From Phenylobacterium koreense (GTDB lineage Bacteria > Pseudomonadota > Alphaproteobacteria > Caulobacterales > Caulobacteraceae): 64,000 nt of DNA. Positions 27,558 to 40,689 of this stretch are shown here, piece after piece. The DNA lies in the NCBI RefSeq assembly GCF_040545335.1, contig NZ_JBEPLU010000001.1, forward strand, positions 1,736,001 through 1,800,000, read 5' to 3'. The stretch's first letter is position 1. Each line of letters opens with the position of its first letter. The notes under the pieces are model-generated. The model saw only the letters and a program-made list of their open reading frames with translations, had not been told where the DNA came from and did no database searches. Made by a program: the position numbers and the translations under genes.

Positions 27558-28058
27558 ATGCGCCGCCCAGACCTCATGCCGCCGCTGCGCCTTCGACGGC
27601 TCACCGCCGGCGAGCGCCGTCTCTGCGAGGAGGTGTTCGCCGACGAACTGGACACCGATCTCGTCCGCCTGCTGAGCCTGCCGGTCTGGCCCCGGCCGTT
27701 CGTGCCGGGCGGGAGACTGGTGGTCTGGCCGGCGACGTCGGCCATGGCCGACTTTTCGCAGGCGCCGCTGTGGTTGCGTTCGGTGCTGTTGCACGAACTG
27801 GTGCACGTCTGGCAGGCCCAGCACGGCGTCTTCCTGCCTTTCGCCAAGCTTCGCGCCGGGGACGGAAGATCCGCCTACGCCTACGATTTGGACGACGGGC
27901 GGGGTTTTTCGCAGCTCAATATCGAGCAGCAGGCGATGGTGGTGCAGCACGCCTACCTGGCCGCCCGCGGGGGCGCGGCGCCTTACGCACAGGCTGCTTA
28001 TGCAAGGATCTTAGCGGCTTGGCCGGCCCCCTTGGGCGGAAGACCCCGCAAGATATAG
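27558..28058 (+). CDS. HExxH-motif protein, function unknown
   Basis: A 166-residue product carrying HELVHVWQ at 79-86, the zinc-binding HExxH pattern of metallopeptidases, with an upstream WLRSVLL helix and a later NIEQQAMVVQHAYLA segment whose Glu could be the third ligand. Caulobacterales relatives are, as I recall, annotated as vgr-related proteins. No signal peptide is visible. ATG 27558 is preferred over ATG 27537, which overlaps the alkB start. Peptidase activity is inferred from the motif only. Confidence 0.72.
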   Translation: MRRPDLMPPLRLRRLTAGERRLCEEVFADELDTDLVRLLSLPVWPRPFVPGGRLVVWPATSAMADFSQAPLWLRSVLLHELVHVWQAQHGVFLPFAKLRAGDGRSAYAYDLDDGRGFSQLNIEQQAMVVQHAYLAARGGAAPYAQAAYARILAAWPAPLGGRPRKI

Positions 28059-28070
28059 GGGCATTACGCA

Positions 28071-28098
28071 CTTGCAGGGGACGCGTCCGATCCCATAT
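28071..28098 (+). promoter_or_regulatory. Candidate sigma-32 heat-shock promoter of dnaK
   Basis: CTTGCAG (28071-28077) and CCCATAT (28092-28098) separated by 14 bases resemble the sigma-32 consensus CTTGAAA and CCCCATNT. The site lies 138 bases upstream of the dnaK start, in keeping with known heat-shock control of dnaK in Caulobacter. Confidence 0.65.
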
Positions 28099-28235
28099 CG
28101 CGACTCGACGCCGGCGCCCCTGTGGGTTAACCGGCCGAGCCCTTATTCGAACCGGGGATGCCGAGAAGAAACGGGGTGCTTCAAACGAAGGCCCTCAAAC
28201 CGGCGTCCGCCATTCAGGAGCGAGCAAGACTCGAT

Positions 28236-30140
<1,905 letters not shown>

Positions 30141-30153
30141 CGTTCAGCCCCAT

Positions 30154-30188
30154 GGCGGCCCTTTGCGCCTTGAGCGAGGGGGGCCGCC
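30154..30188 (+). other. Possible hairpin between dnaK and dnaJ
   Basis: GGCGGCCC (30154-30161) can pair with GGGCCGCC (30181-30188) across a 19-base loop. There is no T-run. It might slow transcription or protect the dnaK message, but the long loop makes this weak. The remaining bases up to dnaJ show nothing further. Confidence 0.3.
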
Positions 30189-30295
30189 CCAGGGGCGACG
30201 CGGGGTCGCGGGCGGCCTGGCCGGAACAAGCCTTGCAGCCGGCCGCGAACCATCCCACCTCAATGCAAGATCAATATTTGAGCGCCTGACATAGC

Positions 30296-31453
30296 ATGCG
30301 GGATTATTACGAGATCCTCGGCGTGGAGCGCGGCGCGGACGCAGCAGCCCTAAAGGCTTCGTTCCGCAAGCTCGCCATGGAGCACCACCCCGACCGCAAC
30401 GGCGGTTGCGAGGAAGCGGCCGGGCGATTCAAGGAAATCAACGAAGCCTATTCCATCCTGTCCGACCCGCAGAAGCGGGCGGCCTATGACCGCTTTGGCC
30501 ATGCCGGCGTAAACGGCGGGCCGGCCGGCGGCGGCGGCGCCCAGTTCCACGACATGGGCGACATCTTCAACGAAGTGTTCGGCGACGTCTTCGGCGACAT
30601 GTTCGGCGGCCGCGGCGGCGCGCGTGGCCGTAGCGGTCCGGCCCGCGGCCAGGACCTTCGCTACGACCTGGAGATCACCCTCGAGCAGGCCTACGCCGGC
30701 GCGGAGGTCGAGATCACGGTCCCTGCCTCGCTCAATTGCGAAACCTGCGACGGCACGGGCGCGCGCCCCGGCACCAGCCCGACGACTTGCGGCGGCTGCG
30801 GCGGCGCCGGACGCGTGCGCGCCAGCCAGGGCTTCTTCTCCATCGAGCGCGCCTGCCCGCGCTGCGGCGGCTCGGGCCAACTGGTGCTCGACCCCTGCGA
30901 GGACTGCCATGGCCGCGGCCAGGTGCGGAAGGAGCGCACCCTGCAGGTCCGCATCCCGGCCGGCGTCGACGACGGCGCCCGGATCCGCTTGACCGGGGAG
31001 GGCGACGCCGGCGCGCGCGGCGGCCCGCGCGGCGACCTCTACATCTTCCTCTCGGTGCGCCCGCACGACCTGTTCGACCGCGACGGCCTGGACCTGCTCT
31101 GTACGGTGCCGGTGCCCATGGCCATCGCCGCGCTCGGCGGCGAGATCGAGGCCCCGTGCCTGTTGGGCGGCGAGAACTGCGACGGGAACTGCAAGATCGA
31201 GGTCAAGGTGCCGGAAGGCGCCCAGACCGGCCGCACCGTACGCCTGAAGGGCCGCGGCATGCCGTCCCTCCGCTCGCGCGAGCGCGGTGACCTGGTGGTC
31301 GAACTCTTCGTCGAGACGCCCACCAAGCTGACCGCGCGCCAGAAGGAGCTGATGCGTGAGTTCGCCGAGATCTGCGGGGAGCAGCAGCATCCCAAGTCGG
31401 CCAACTTCCTCGGCAAGGCCAAGCAGTTCTGGGAAGACGTTACGGGCGGCTGA
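30296..31453 (+). CDS. dnaJ: Chaperone DnaJ (Hsp40)
   Basis: DnaJ stimulates the DnaK ATPase and delivers clients. The 385-residue protein has a J domain with HPD at 31-33, a Gly-rich segment, four CxxCxGxG zinc repeats (CETCDGTG, CGGCGGAG, CPRCGGSG, CEDCHGRG) and the C-terminal substrate domains. It lies downstream of dnaK on the same strand, as usual. Confidence 0.97.
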   Translation: MRDYYEILGVERGADAAALKASFRKLAMEHHPDRNGGCEEAAGRFKEINEAYSILSDPQKRAAYDRFGHAGVNGGPAGGGGAQFHDMGDIFNEVFGDVFGDMFGGRGGARGRSGPARGQDLRYDLEITLEQAYAGAEVEITVPASLNCETCDGTGARPGTSPTTCGGCGGAGRVRASQGFFSIERACPRCGGSGQLVLDPCEDCHGRGQVRKERTLQVRIPAGVDDGARIRLTGEGDAGARGGPRGDLYIFLSVRPHDLFDRDGLDLLCTVPVPMAIAALGGEIEAPCLLGGENCDGNCKIEVKVPEGAQTGRTVRLKGRGMPSLRSRERGDLVVELFVETPTKLTARQKELMREFAEICGEQQHPKSANFLGKAKQFWEDVTGG

Positions 31454-31457
31454 TCCG

Positions 31458-32039
31458 GTGCAGGACACGCTGGACCTTCCGCCGACAGACGGACGCAGGG
31501 CGCGGACCCACGTCAGCCGCGCCCGCATCCTGACGGCGATGATCGACCTCTTGCAGGACGGTGAGAGCCTGCCCTCGGCCGAGACGGTCGCGGCGCGGGC
31601 CGGGGTCGGCGTACGCACCGTCTTCCGGCTGTTCAACGACGTGGAGGGCCTGCATCGCGGCCTGCAGGAGATCATGGCCGAGCGCCTGGCGCCGATCCTC
31701 GCCGAGCCGGTGCACGGGACGCTGGTCGAGCGCCTGGACCAGCTCGTGGCCCGGCGCGCCATGGTATTCGAGCAGCTCGCGCGGCCCAAGGCCTTCGCCG
31801 ACATGAACCGGGCGCGCTCGCCGCAACTACAGGCCACCCACAAGATTTTCGTCGCCCGCCAGCGCGCCTTGTTGTTGGGCCACCTGGCGGCGGTCCTGCC
31901 CGACGACGCAGACCTGGCCGAAGCCCTGGACCTGGCGCTGAGCTTCGACGTCTGGCGCCGCCTGCGGGAAGATCAGGGACTGTCGGCCGAGCGGGCCGAG
32001 CGGGTGATGCGCCGTATCGCCCGGGCGCTGGCGCTCTAG
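31458..32039 (+). CDS. TetR family transcriptional regulator
   Basis: A 193-residue regulator. The N-terminal helix-turn-helix (SAETVAARAGVGVRTVFRLF at about 41-60) is of TetR type, followed by a helical ligand/dimerisation domain. GTG 31458 lies 4 bases after the dnaJ stop, so read-through from dnaJ is likely. The C-terminal end overlaps the end of the convergent GNAT gene. Target genes and ligand are unknown. Confidence 0.8.
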   Translation: MQDTLDLPPTDGRRARTHVSRARILTAMIDLLQDGESLPSAETVAARAGVGVRTVFRLFNDVEGLHRGLQEIMAERLAPILAEPVHGTLVERLDQLVARRAMVFEQLARPKAFADMNRARSPQLQATHKIFVARQRALLLGHLAAVLPDDADLAEALDLALSFDVWRRLREDQGLSAERAERVMRRIARALAL

Positions 32040-32560
32040 TCGATCAGGACGCGGATGTCGGGCCAGCGATAGCTGACCTCGTGGGTGACGCCGCCGGGCC
32101 CGGGCTCGCGCCGCGGCGCTTCGCCCTTGCCGCCGAGATGGTCATAGAAGCCGCGGGCCGGAATGTTGTCGCGCAGCACCGAGATCATCAGCGAGGTCGC
32201 CCCGTTGGCGGCGAACACCCGCGCCAGGCCTTTCACCAGCGCCCGTCCCAGGCCATGGCCCTGGGCCGTCTTCAGCAGGTAGAGGGTGGTGATCTCGGCC
32301 TCGCCGAGCCGCTTGGCGCGGGACGGGCCGCCGGCGGCGTATCCCACCAGGCCGTCGCGGTCGGCCACCGCCAGGGTCGCCTCGTGGTCTCCAGGGCGCA
32401 GCAGCGAGGCGCGAAAGCGCCGCGCATGAACCGGAATCGACATGCGGGCGAGATAGGAGTCGGGCAGGAGCCCCTGATAGGTCTGCCGCCACGCGGTCAC
32501 GTGCACGCGCGCCAGCTCTTCGGCGTCGTCCGGTCCGGCGGGAAAGATCACGTACTGCAA
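32036..32560 (-). CDS. GNAT family N-acetyltransferase
   Basis: A 174-residue acetyltransferase. It shows the GNAT pattern: VTAWRQTYQGLLPD near 25, ITTLYLLKTAQGHGLGRAL with the acetyl-CoA pyrophosphate loop (Q/R-x-x-G-x-G/A) and VLRDNIPARGFYDHLGG near the end. The substrate is unknown. The 180 bases between its start and mutS contain only a CCCTCTCC/GGGGAGG-like imperfect repeat. Confidence 0.83.
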   Translation of the reverse strand: MQYVIFPAGPDDAEELARVHVTAWRQTYQGLLPDSYLARMSIPVHARRFRASLLRPGDHEATLAVADRDGLVGYAAGGPSRAKRLGEAEITTLYLLKTAQGHGLGRALVKGLARVFAANGATSLMISVLRDNIPARGFYDHLGGKGEAPRREPGPGGVTHEVSYRWPDIRVLID

Positions 32561-32740
32561 GGCCGAGCTCCTACTCGATCAAAGCTTGGAACTCCGAGGC
32601 CCCGGTTCAAGGGGCGCGCCGCCTCGACTCCCTCTCCTTCATGGGGAGGCAGAGCGCACGACTTCGCCGTCACGGCGATCGCCCCAGGGCAAAGCAGGGG
32701 CTGACGGATCGCGCGGGCGCCATTAGCCTCCGCCGCACTC

Positions 32741-35421
<2,681 letters not shown>

Positions 35422-35425
<4 letters not shown>

Positions 35426-36024
35426 AGGCGATGATGATCGACGTGGACGGCGTGATCGTCGCCCATCCCGATCCCAGGGGCTGGTCGGTCAATCTTGAGC
35501 GGGACCTGGGCCTCAAGGTCGAAGTCCTGCAGGAGAAGTTCTTCGCACCGAACTTCGAGGACATCGTCCACGGCCGCGCGGCCCTGCGCGAGCGGCTGGC
35601 CCCGGTGCTGGCGGAGATCGCGCCGCACCTCACCTGCGACCAGCTCTGCGATTACTGGTTCCGCGCGGACAGCCACCTCGACCACGAGCTGCTGGCCGAG
35701 TTGGCGGAGGTGCGGGCCCGCGGCGTCGAACTGCATCTGGCGACCGTGCAGGAGCACGAGCGGGCGGCCTATCTGTGGGAGACCATGGGTTTGAAGGACC
35801 GCTTCGACGCCATGCACTACGCAGCCGCCCTCGGCCACGCCAAGCCGGCGCCCGGCTTCTACGCCGAGATCGAGGCGCGGACTGGGTTCGCGCCGCAGGA
35901 TCTCTTCTTCATCGACGACAAGGCCGCCAATGTCGAAGCCGCCCGGGCGCGGGGCTGGAAGGCCGCGGTCTGGACGACCGGCCGCCAGCGCCTGGCCGAC
36001 CTGCTCGCGGAGGCCGGTCTCTAG
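35422..36024 (+). CDS. HAD superfamily hydrolase
   Basis: A 200-residue phosphatase-like protein. HAD motif I is [10 protein letters not shown] (nucleophile Asp7, Asp9), motif II is the LATVQEHE region, motif III Lys is in HAKPAPGFY and motif IV is [13 protein letters not shown] 35422 overlaps the mutS stop, so it is coupled to mutS, but the substrate is unknown and a role in repair is not implied. Confidence 0.85.
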
Positions 36025-37496
36025 GCTGCGCGCCGAGCGCCCTGGGAGGCCAGGCGGAACCGCCCCACCAGCTCGCCGAGGGTCTGGGCCCGCAGGGTGA
36101 GGTCCGCCGCCGCGGTGGCGGTCTCGTGCACCATGCCGGCGTTCTGCTGGGTCACTCGGTCCATCTCGTTCACCGCCGTGTTCACCTGGGCCAGGCCCGT
36201 GGCCTGCTCCTGGGCGGAGGTGGAGATCTCGGCGACCAGTTCGTGAACGTCACTGACCTGGCCGACGATGCGGCTCAGGGCTTCGCCGGTCTGTCCGACG
36301 AGCTGGGCGCCCTGGGCCACCTGCTGGCTGGAATCGGCGATCAGCGTCTTGATCTCCTTGGCGGCCTCGGCCGAGCGCTGGGCGAGCGCCCGCACCTCGG
36401 AGGCGACGACTGCAAAGCCCTTGCCCGCCTCGCCGGCCCGGGCCGCCTCGACCCCGGCGTTCAGGGCCAGAAGGTTGGTCTGGAAGGCGATCTCGTCGAT
36501 CACCCCGATGATGTTGCCGATCTTGGCCGAGGACTTCTCGATCGCGCCCATGGCGGTGATGGCGGCCTCGACCACCGGAGCGCTCTGCTCGGCCGCCTGG
36601 CGGGCCTCGGCCACGGCGCTGGACGTCCGGCGCGCGGTCCCGGCCGAGCGCTGGACGGTGACCGTGATCTCCTCGACCGCGGCGGCGGTCTCTTCCAGCG
36701 AGGCGGCCTGGTTCTCGGTGCGGCGGGCCAGGTCGTCGCCCGAGGCCTTCAGCAGGCCGATGGTGCCGGTCATGCTGCCCACCGCCTCGACGACCGCGGC
36801 GATCGCGCCGTGCAGCTCGTCCACCGCTCCGTTGAAGTCGTCGCCGAGCTTGGCGTAGTCGCCCGGCAGCTTGGCGTCGATGCGGCGGGTCAGGTCGCCC
36901 TGGGCCAGGCCCGAAAGCGCGCCGGCCAGGGTCTGGACCACCCGGGACTGTTCGGCCGCGGCGGCGGCCTTGTCGGCCTCGGCCCGGGCGCGGTCGGCTT
37001 CGGCGGCCTTGAAGTAGACGTCCAGCACCAGGCTCATGTCGAGCAAGGCGCCCTTGATCAGCGCCCCGAGCGTGTCGGCCAGTTCGTTGGCCTTGCCCTT
37101 GCCGCCCAGGCCGCGCGGCGCCTTCTCGGCCACCACGGCGCGGACGAGCTGCTCCAGCACGAGGGCGTAGCCGCCGATGTACCACTGCGGCTCCAGGCCG
37201 ATGCGGGCGTGGGCCGCGCCGATGGCGTGGACGGACTTGGCGTAGGCGTTGGTGAAGTCGGCGGCGGCGATGCCCTGCCAGTGCCGAAGCTGGGCGTTCT
37301 GCGCGGTGGCTATGTGGCCGTCGTCGTGGAAATGGCGGCGGGTCTCGGGCGTGGCCCGCACCTGGTCGTAGAAGTGGTCGAGGGCGGCGGGCAGCTTTTC
37401 CGAAACCAGAGGCTGGGCCGCGCGCAACGCGCTCCGCGTCCGGGCGTTCATCTGCATGAACTCCAGGCGCCGTTCCAAGCTCTCGCCAGTCATCAC
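36021..37496 (-). CDS. Globin-coupled methyl-accepting chemotaxis protein
   Basis: A 491-residue soluble receptor. Residues 1-160 form a protoglobin domain with the proximal-His segment [17 protein letters not shown]; next come a coiled-coil stretch ([19 protein letters not shown]), a HAMP-like region and an MCP signalling domain with the hairpin tip [20 protein letters not shown] and [16 protein letters not shown]. There is no membrane helix, so it is likely a cytoplasmic oxygen sensor of the HemAT type. No che genes are nearby. Confidence 0.9.
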   Translation of the reverse strand: MMTGESLERRLEFMQMNARTRSALRAAQPLVSEKLPAALDHFYDQVRATPETRRHFHDDGHIATAQNAQLRHWQGIAAADFTNAYAKSVHAIGAAHARIGLEPQWYIGGYALVLEQLVRAVVAEKAPRGLGGKGKANELADTLGALIKGALLDMSLVLDVYFKAAEADRARAEADKAAAAAEQSRVVQTLAGALSGLAQGDLTRRIDAKLPGDYAKLGDDFNGAVDELHGAIAAVVEAVGSMTGTIGLLKASGDDLARRTENQAASLEETAAAVEEITVTVQRSAGTARRTSSAVAEARQAAEQSAPVVEAAITAMGAIEKSSAKIGNIIGVIDEIAFQTNLLALNAGVEAARAGEAGKGFAVVASEVRALAQRSAEAAKEIKTLIADSSQQVAQGAQLVGQTGEALSRIVGQVSDVHELVAEISTSAQEQATGLAQVNTAVNEMDRVTQQNAGMVHETATAAADLTLRAQTLGELVGRFRLASQGARRAA

Positions 37497-37630
37497 TCAA
37501 CTCCACGCGTACGGATTATCCGCAGTCCTGAAGCTGTGCAGTTAAGGATGGGTGTGCATTTCGCAGTCTTCTCGCCCGCCAGTCGAATTGGGCTCTCGGC
37601 ACGCGCCTGCGCCGTGATTATATCGCGCTC

Positions 37631-40453
37631 ATGCGGCCTCGCCTTCGTCCTACCCGCCTGGAACATGTCGTCGATGGCGTGAGGCTGCGCGCGCAGCTCT
37701 CGTCCGCGGCCCTCGACGCCCTGGGCGACGAGGCCGAGCAGCGCCGCCGCGCCCTGGACATCCTCAAGCAGGCGCTGTTCCGCGGCCGCATGATCGCCAA
37801 GGAGCGGCTGGAGAACGGCGCCGGCGGCATCGAGACCGCCCGACTGCTGGCCGGGGTGACCGACGAGGTGGTCACCGCCCTCTACGACTTCACCACCGTC
37901 CACGTCTTCCGCGCCCGCAACCCGACCGAGGGCGAGCGCCTGGCCCTGCTGGCGGTCGGCGGCTATGGCCGCGGCGCGCTGGGGCCGTTCTCGGACCTCG
38001 ATCTGCTGTTCGTGCGCCCCTACAAGCAGACCGCCCACACCGAGAGCGTGATCGAATACATGCTCTATGCGCTGTGGGACCTGGGCTTCAAGGTCGGCCA
38101 CGCCTCGCGCACCGTCGAGGAGTGCCTGAGGCTCTCGCGCGAGGATTTCACCATCCGCACCTCGATCCTCGAGGCGCGGCGCCTGGTCGGGGACGAGATT
38201 CTCGCCGAAGAACTCGTCCGCCGCTTCCGCGCCGAGGTGGTGAAGGGCACGGCCGCCGAGTTCGTCGCCGCCAAGCTCAAGGAGCGGGACATCCGCCAGG
38301 AGCGCGCCGGCGCCAGCCGCTATCTGGTCGAGCCCAACGTCAAGGAGGGGAAGGGGGGCCTGCGCGACCTCAACACCCTCTTCTGGATCGCCCAGTACCT
38401 GCATCCGGTCAGCCAGGTGGACGGCTTCGTCCAGCTCGACATGTTCGACCGCCGGGAGGTGGCGACCTTCATCAAGGCGTTCGACTTCCTGTGGGCGGTG
38501 CGCTGCCACCTGCACTTCGCCACCGGCCGCGCCGAAGAGCGCCTGACCTTTGACCTGCAGCCGGAGATCGCCCGCCGCATGGGCTACGGCGACCGGGGCG
38601 ACGCGCCGGCGGTGGAACGCTTCATGCGGCGCTATTTCCTCATCGCCAAGGATGTCGGCGCCCTGACCCGGGTGTTCGCCGCCAAGCTGGAAGCCGAGCA
38701 GATCAAGCAGGAGCCCAAGGGCCTTTCCCGCCTGCTCCCGGGGCATCGCCGACCCAAGCGCAAGAAGCTCGATCCGGGCTTCCACGAGGAGGGCGGCCGC
38801 CTGAACGTCGATGGGCGGGAGGTGTTCGAGACCGACCCTGTGAACCTGCTGCGGCTGTTCCGCCTGGCCGACCAGCGCGACCTCGACCTGCATCCCGACG
38901 CCTTCACCGCCGCCAGCCGCTGCGCCGGCCTGATCGGCTCGAAGGTCCGCCGCGACCCGGCGGCGGCGAAGGTGTTCCTGGATATCCTGGCCCACGGCCG
39001 AGATCCCCAGCGCACACTTTCGGTGATGAACGACGCCGACGTGCTGGGCCGGTTCATTCCCGAATGGGGCCGCATCGTCGCTCAGATGCAGTTCAACATG
39101 TACCACTCGTACACGGTGGACGAGCACACCCTGCGGGCCATCGGGGTCATCGCCGACATCGCCGCCGGCCGACACGAGGAAGACCATCCGCTCGCGACCG
39201 GCGTCATGCCGCTGATCGACGATCGCGAAGCCCTGTTCCTGGCCATGATGCTGCACGACACCGGCAAGGGCGGAGTGGGGGGGCAGGAAAAGGCCGGCGC
39301 CCGTTCGGCGCGCCAGGCCTGCGAGCGGCTCGGCCTCGACCGCAAGCGCATCGAGATGGTCGCCTGGCTGGTCGAGCATCATCTGGTGATGAGCGATTAC
39401 GCCCAGAAGCGTGACGTTTCCGACCCGCGCACCGTGGCCGACTTCGCCCGCATCGTGGAGACGCCCGAACGCCTGCGCCTGCTGCTGGTGCTCACGGTCG
39501 CCGACATCCGCGCGGTCGGGCCGGGGGTCTGGAACGGCTGGAAGGGCCAGCTCATGCGCGAGCTCTATGGGGCCACCGAGGCGGTGTTCCGCGGCGGGCG
39601 CGGGTCGGATGCGGCCGCCGCCATCCGCCGGCATCACGAGAACTCGGCCTATGACGCTCGCGTGCGGCTGATCGCCGCCGACGGCGCCGCCGACGCCTGG
39701 GTGCGCTCGATGGAGGACGCCTATTTCACCTCGTTCTCCGACGCCGAAATCCTCCGGCATGTGGCTCTCGAAGGGAAGGCGGCCAAGGCCGGCGGGGTGG
39801 CCGCCGAGGGGTCGATCCGCAACGACCTGAACGCCGCCGAGATCGTCGTCGTCGCCGCCGACCGGCCGCGGCTGTTCGTCGACCTGGCCGCTGCGGTGAC
39901 CGCGGCGGGGGCCAATATCGTCGGGGCGCGGGTGTTCACCTCGCGGGACGGCAAGGCCCTGGACGTCTTCTACGTCCAGGACGCCACCGGCGCGGCCTAT
40001 GGCGAGGCCGACCCCAGGGCGCTCGGGCGCCTGAGCGCGGCGCTGGAAGCCGCCGGCCGTGGCGAGCTGGCCAGGGCCGAGCCTCGCCGGGTCACCGACT
40101 TCGGACGCGCCGCGGCCTTCACCATCACCCCGACCATCATGCTGGACAACGACGCGTCGGAGCTTTCCACCGTGATCGAGGCCTCGGGCCGTGACCGCCC
40201 CGGCCTGCTGGTGGCCCTGGCGCGCAATATCGCCGACGCCGGCCTCTCGATCCTTTCGGCGCACATCGACGGCTATGGCGAGCGGGCGGTCGACGCCTTC
40301 TACGTCACCGAGCCGGACGGCCGGAAGATGAGCGACGCCAAGCGGATGGCGGCCCTGAAATCGGCGATGATGGCCTCGCTGGTCGAGGCCGAAGTCACCG
40401 CCTCCAAACCCCGCGCCAACCTGCAAAAGGCCCGGGCCAGCGTCGCGCGGTAG
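37631..40453 (+). CDS. glnD: [Protein-PII] uridylyltransferase/uridylyl-removing enzyme
   Basis: GlnD senses glutamine and modifies PII. The 940-residue protein has a nucleotidyltransferase domain (LLAVGGYGRGALGPFSDLD near 110), a PII-UTase helical region, an HD domain (LHDTGKGG near 540) and two C-terminal ACT domains beginning near 735 and 845 (DRPRLFVDLAAAV, GRDRPGLLVALARNI). ATG 37631 is used. It is divergent from the chemoreceptor, and a large inverted repeat follows it. Confidence 0.96.
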   Translation: MRPRLRPTRLEHVVDGVRLRAQLSSAALDALGDEAEQRRRALDILKQALFRGRMIAKERLENGAGGIETARLLAGVTDEVVTALYDFTTVHVFRARNPTEGERLALLAVGGYGRGALGPFSDLDLLFVRPYKQTAHTESVIEYMLYALWDLGFKVGHASRTVEECLRLSREDFTIRTSILEARRLVGDEILAEELVRRFRAEVVKGTAAEFVAAKLKERDIRQERAGASRYLVEPNVKEGKGGLRDLNTLFWIAQYLHPVSQVDGFVQLDMFDRREVATFIKAFDFLWAVRCHLHFATGRAEERLTFDLQPEIARRMGYGDRGDAPAVERFMRRYFLIAKDVGALTRVFAAKLEAEQIKQEPKGLSRLLPGHRRPKRKKLDPGFHEEGGRLNVDGREVFETDPVNLLRLFRLADQRDLDLHPDAFTAASRCAGLIGSKVRRDPAAAKVFLDILAHGRDPQRTLSVMNDADVLGRFIPEWGRIVAQMQFNMYHSYTVDEHTLRAIGVIADIAAGRHEEDHPLATGVMPLIDDREALFLAMMLHDTGKGGVGGQEKAGARSARQACERLGLDRKRIEMVAWLVEHHLVMSDYAQKRDVSDPRTVADFARIVETPERLRLLLVLTVADIRAVGPGVWNGWKGQLMRELYGATEAVFRGGRGSDAAAAIRRHHENSAYDARVRLIAADGAADAWVRSMEDAYFTSFSDAEILRHVALEGKAAKAGGVAAEGSIRNDLNAAEIVVVAADRPRLFVDLAAAVTAAGANIVGARVFTSRDGKALDVFYVQDATGAAYGEADPRALGRLSAALEAAGRGELARAEPRRVTDFGRAAAFTITPTIMLDNDASELSTVIEASGRDRPGLLVALARNIADAGLSILSAHIDGYGERAVDAFYVTEPDGRKMSDAKRMAALKSAMMASLVEAEVTASKPRANLQKARASVAR

Positions 40454-40466
40454 GCGCCATCGCCCG

Positions 40467-40613
40467 CTCAGTGTCATCCCGGCTTGCGAAGCAGGACCGG
40501 GACCCATGAACACCGAATCATGCAGGACGTGGCGTCGATCTTCGCCAGGCTTTCCATCCTCGGCGCGTATGGGTCCCGGCCTTCCGCTTCGCTCCAGCCG
40601 GGATGACACTGAG
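40467..40613. repeat. 147-base nested inverted repeat between glnD and murJ
   Basis: The outer arms are a perfect 18-bp match: CTCAGTGTCATCCCGGCT at 40467-40484 against its complement at 40596-40613. Inside are GCGAAGC (40486-40492) against GCTTCGC (40586-40592) and GGACCGGGACCCAT (40494-40507) against ATGGGTCCCGGCC (40569-40581, one mismatch). The loop is about 60 bases. Arms with the same GTCATCC core recur at 43511 and 44123, so this is one copy of an intergenic repeat family. Confidence 0.85.
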
Positions 40614-40689
40614 TGGGCGTCCCTCGGTTCGCCCGCCTGCACGCGCCCGTCTCTTGACCGTGCCAGATGGCCGGAGCACACCAACGCCC

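Noticed and set aside
37512..37520. TTATCCGCA as a DnaA box between the chemoreceptor gene and glnD
   Set aside because: A single site with one mismatch and no cluster of boxes or AT-rich unwinding region nearby, so there is no sign of an origin.
37493..40684. Very long open frame on the minus strand opposite glnD (and similar ones opposite infB, leuS, mutS, dnaK and ftsK)
   Set aside because: GC-rich codon bias leaves the antisense frame open. The translations are low-complexity (rich in G, R, H, L, D, Q) and resemble no family, while the opposite strand encodes a full conserved protein.
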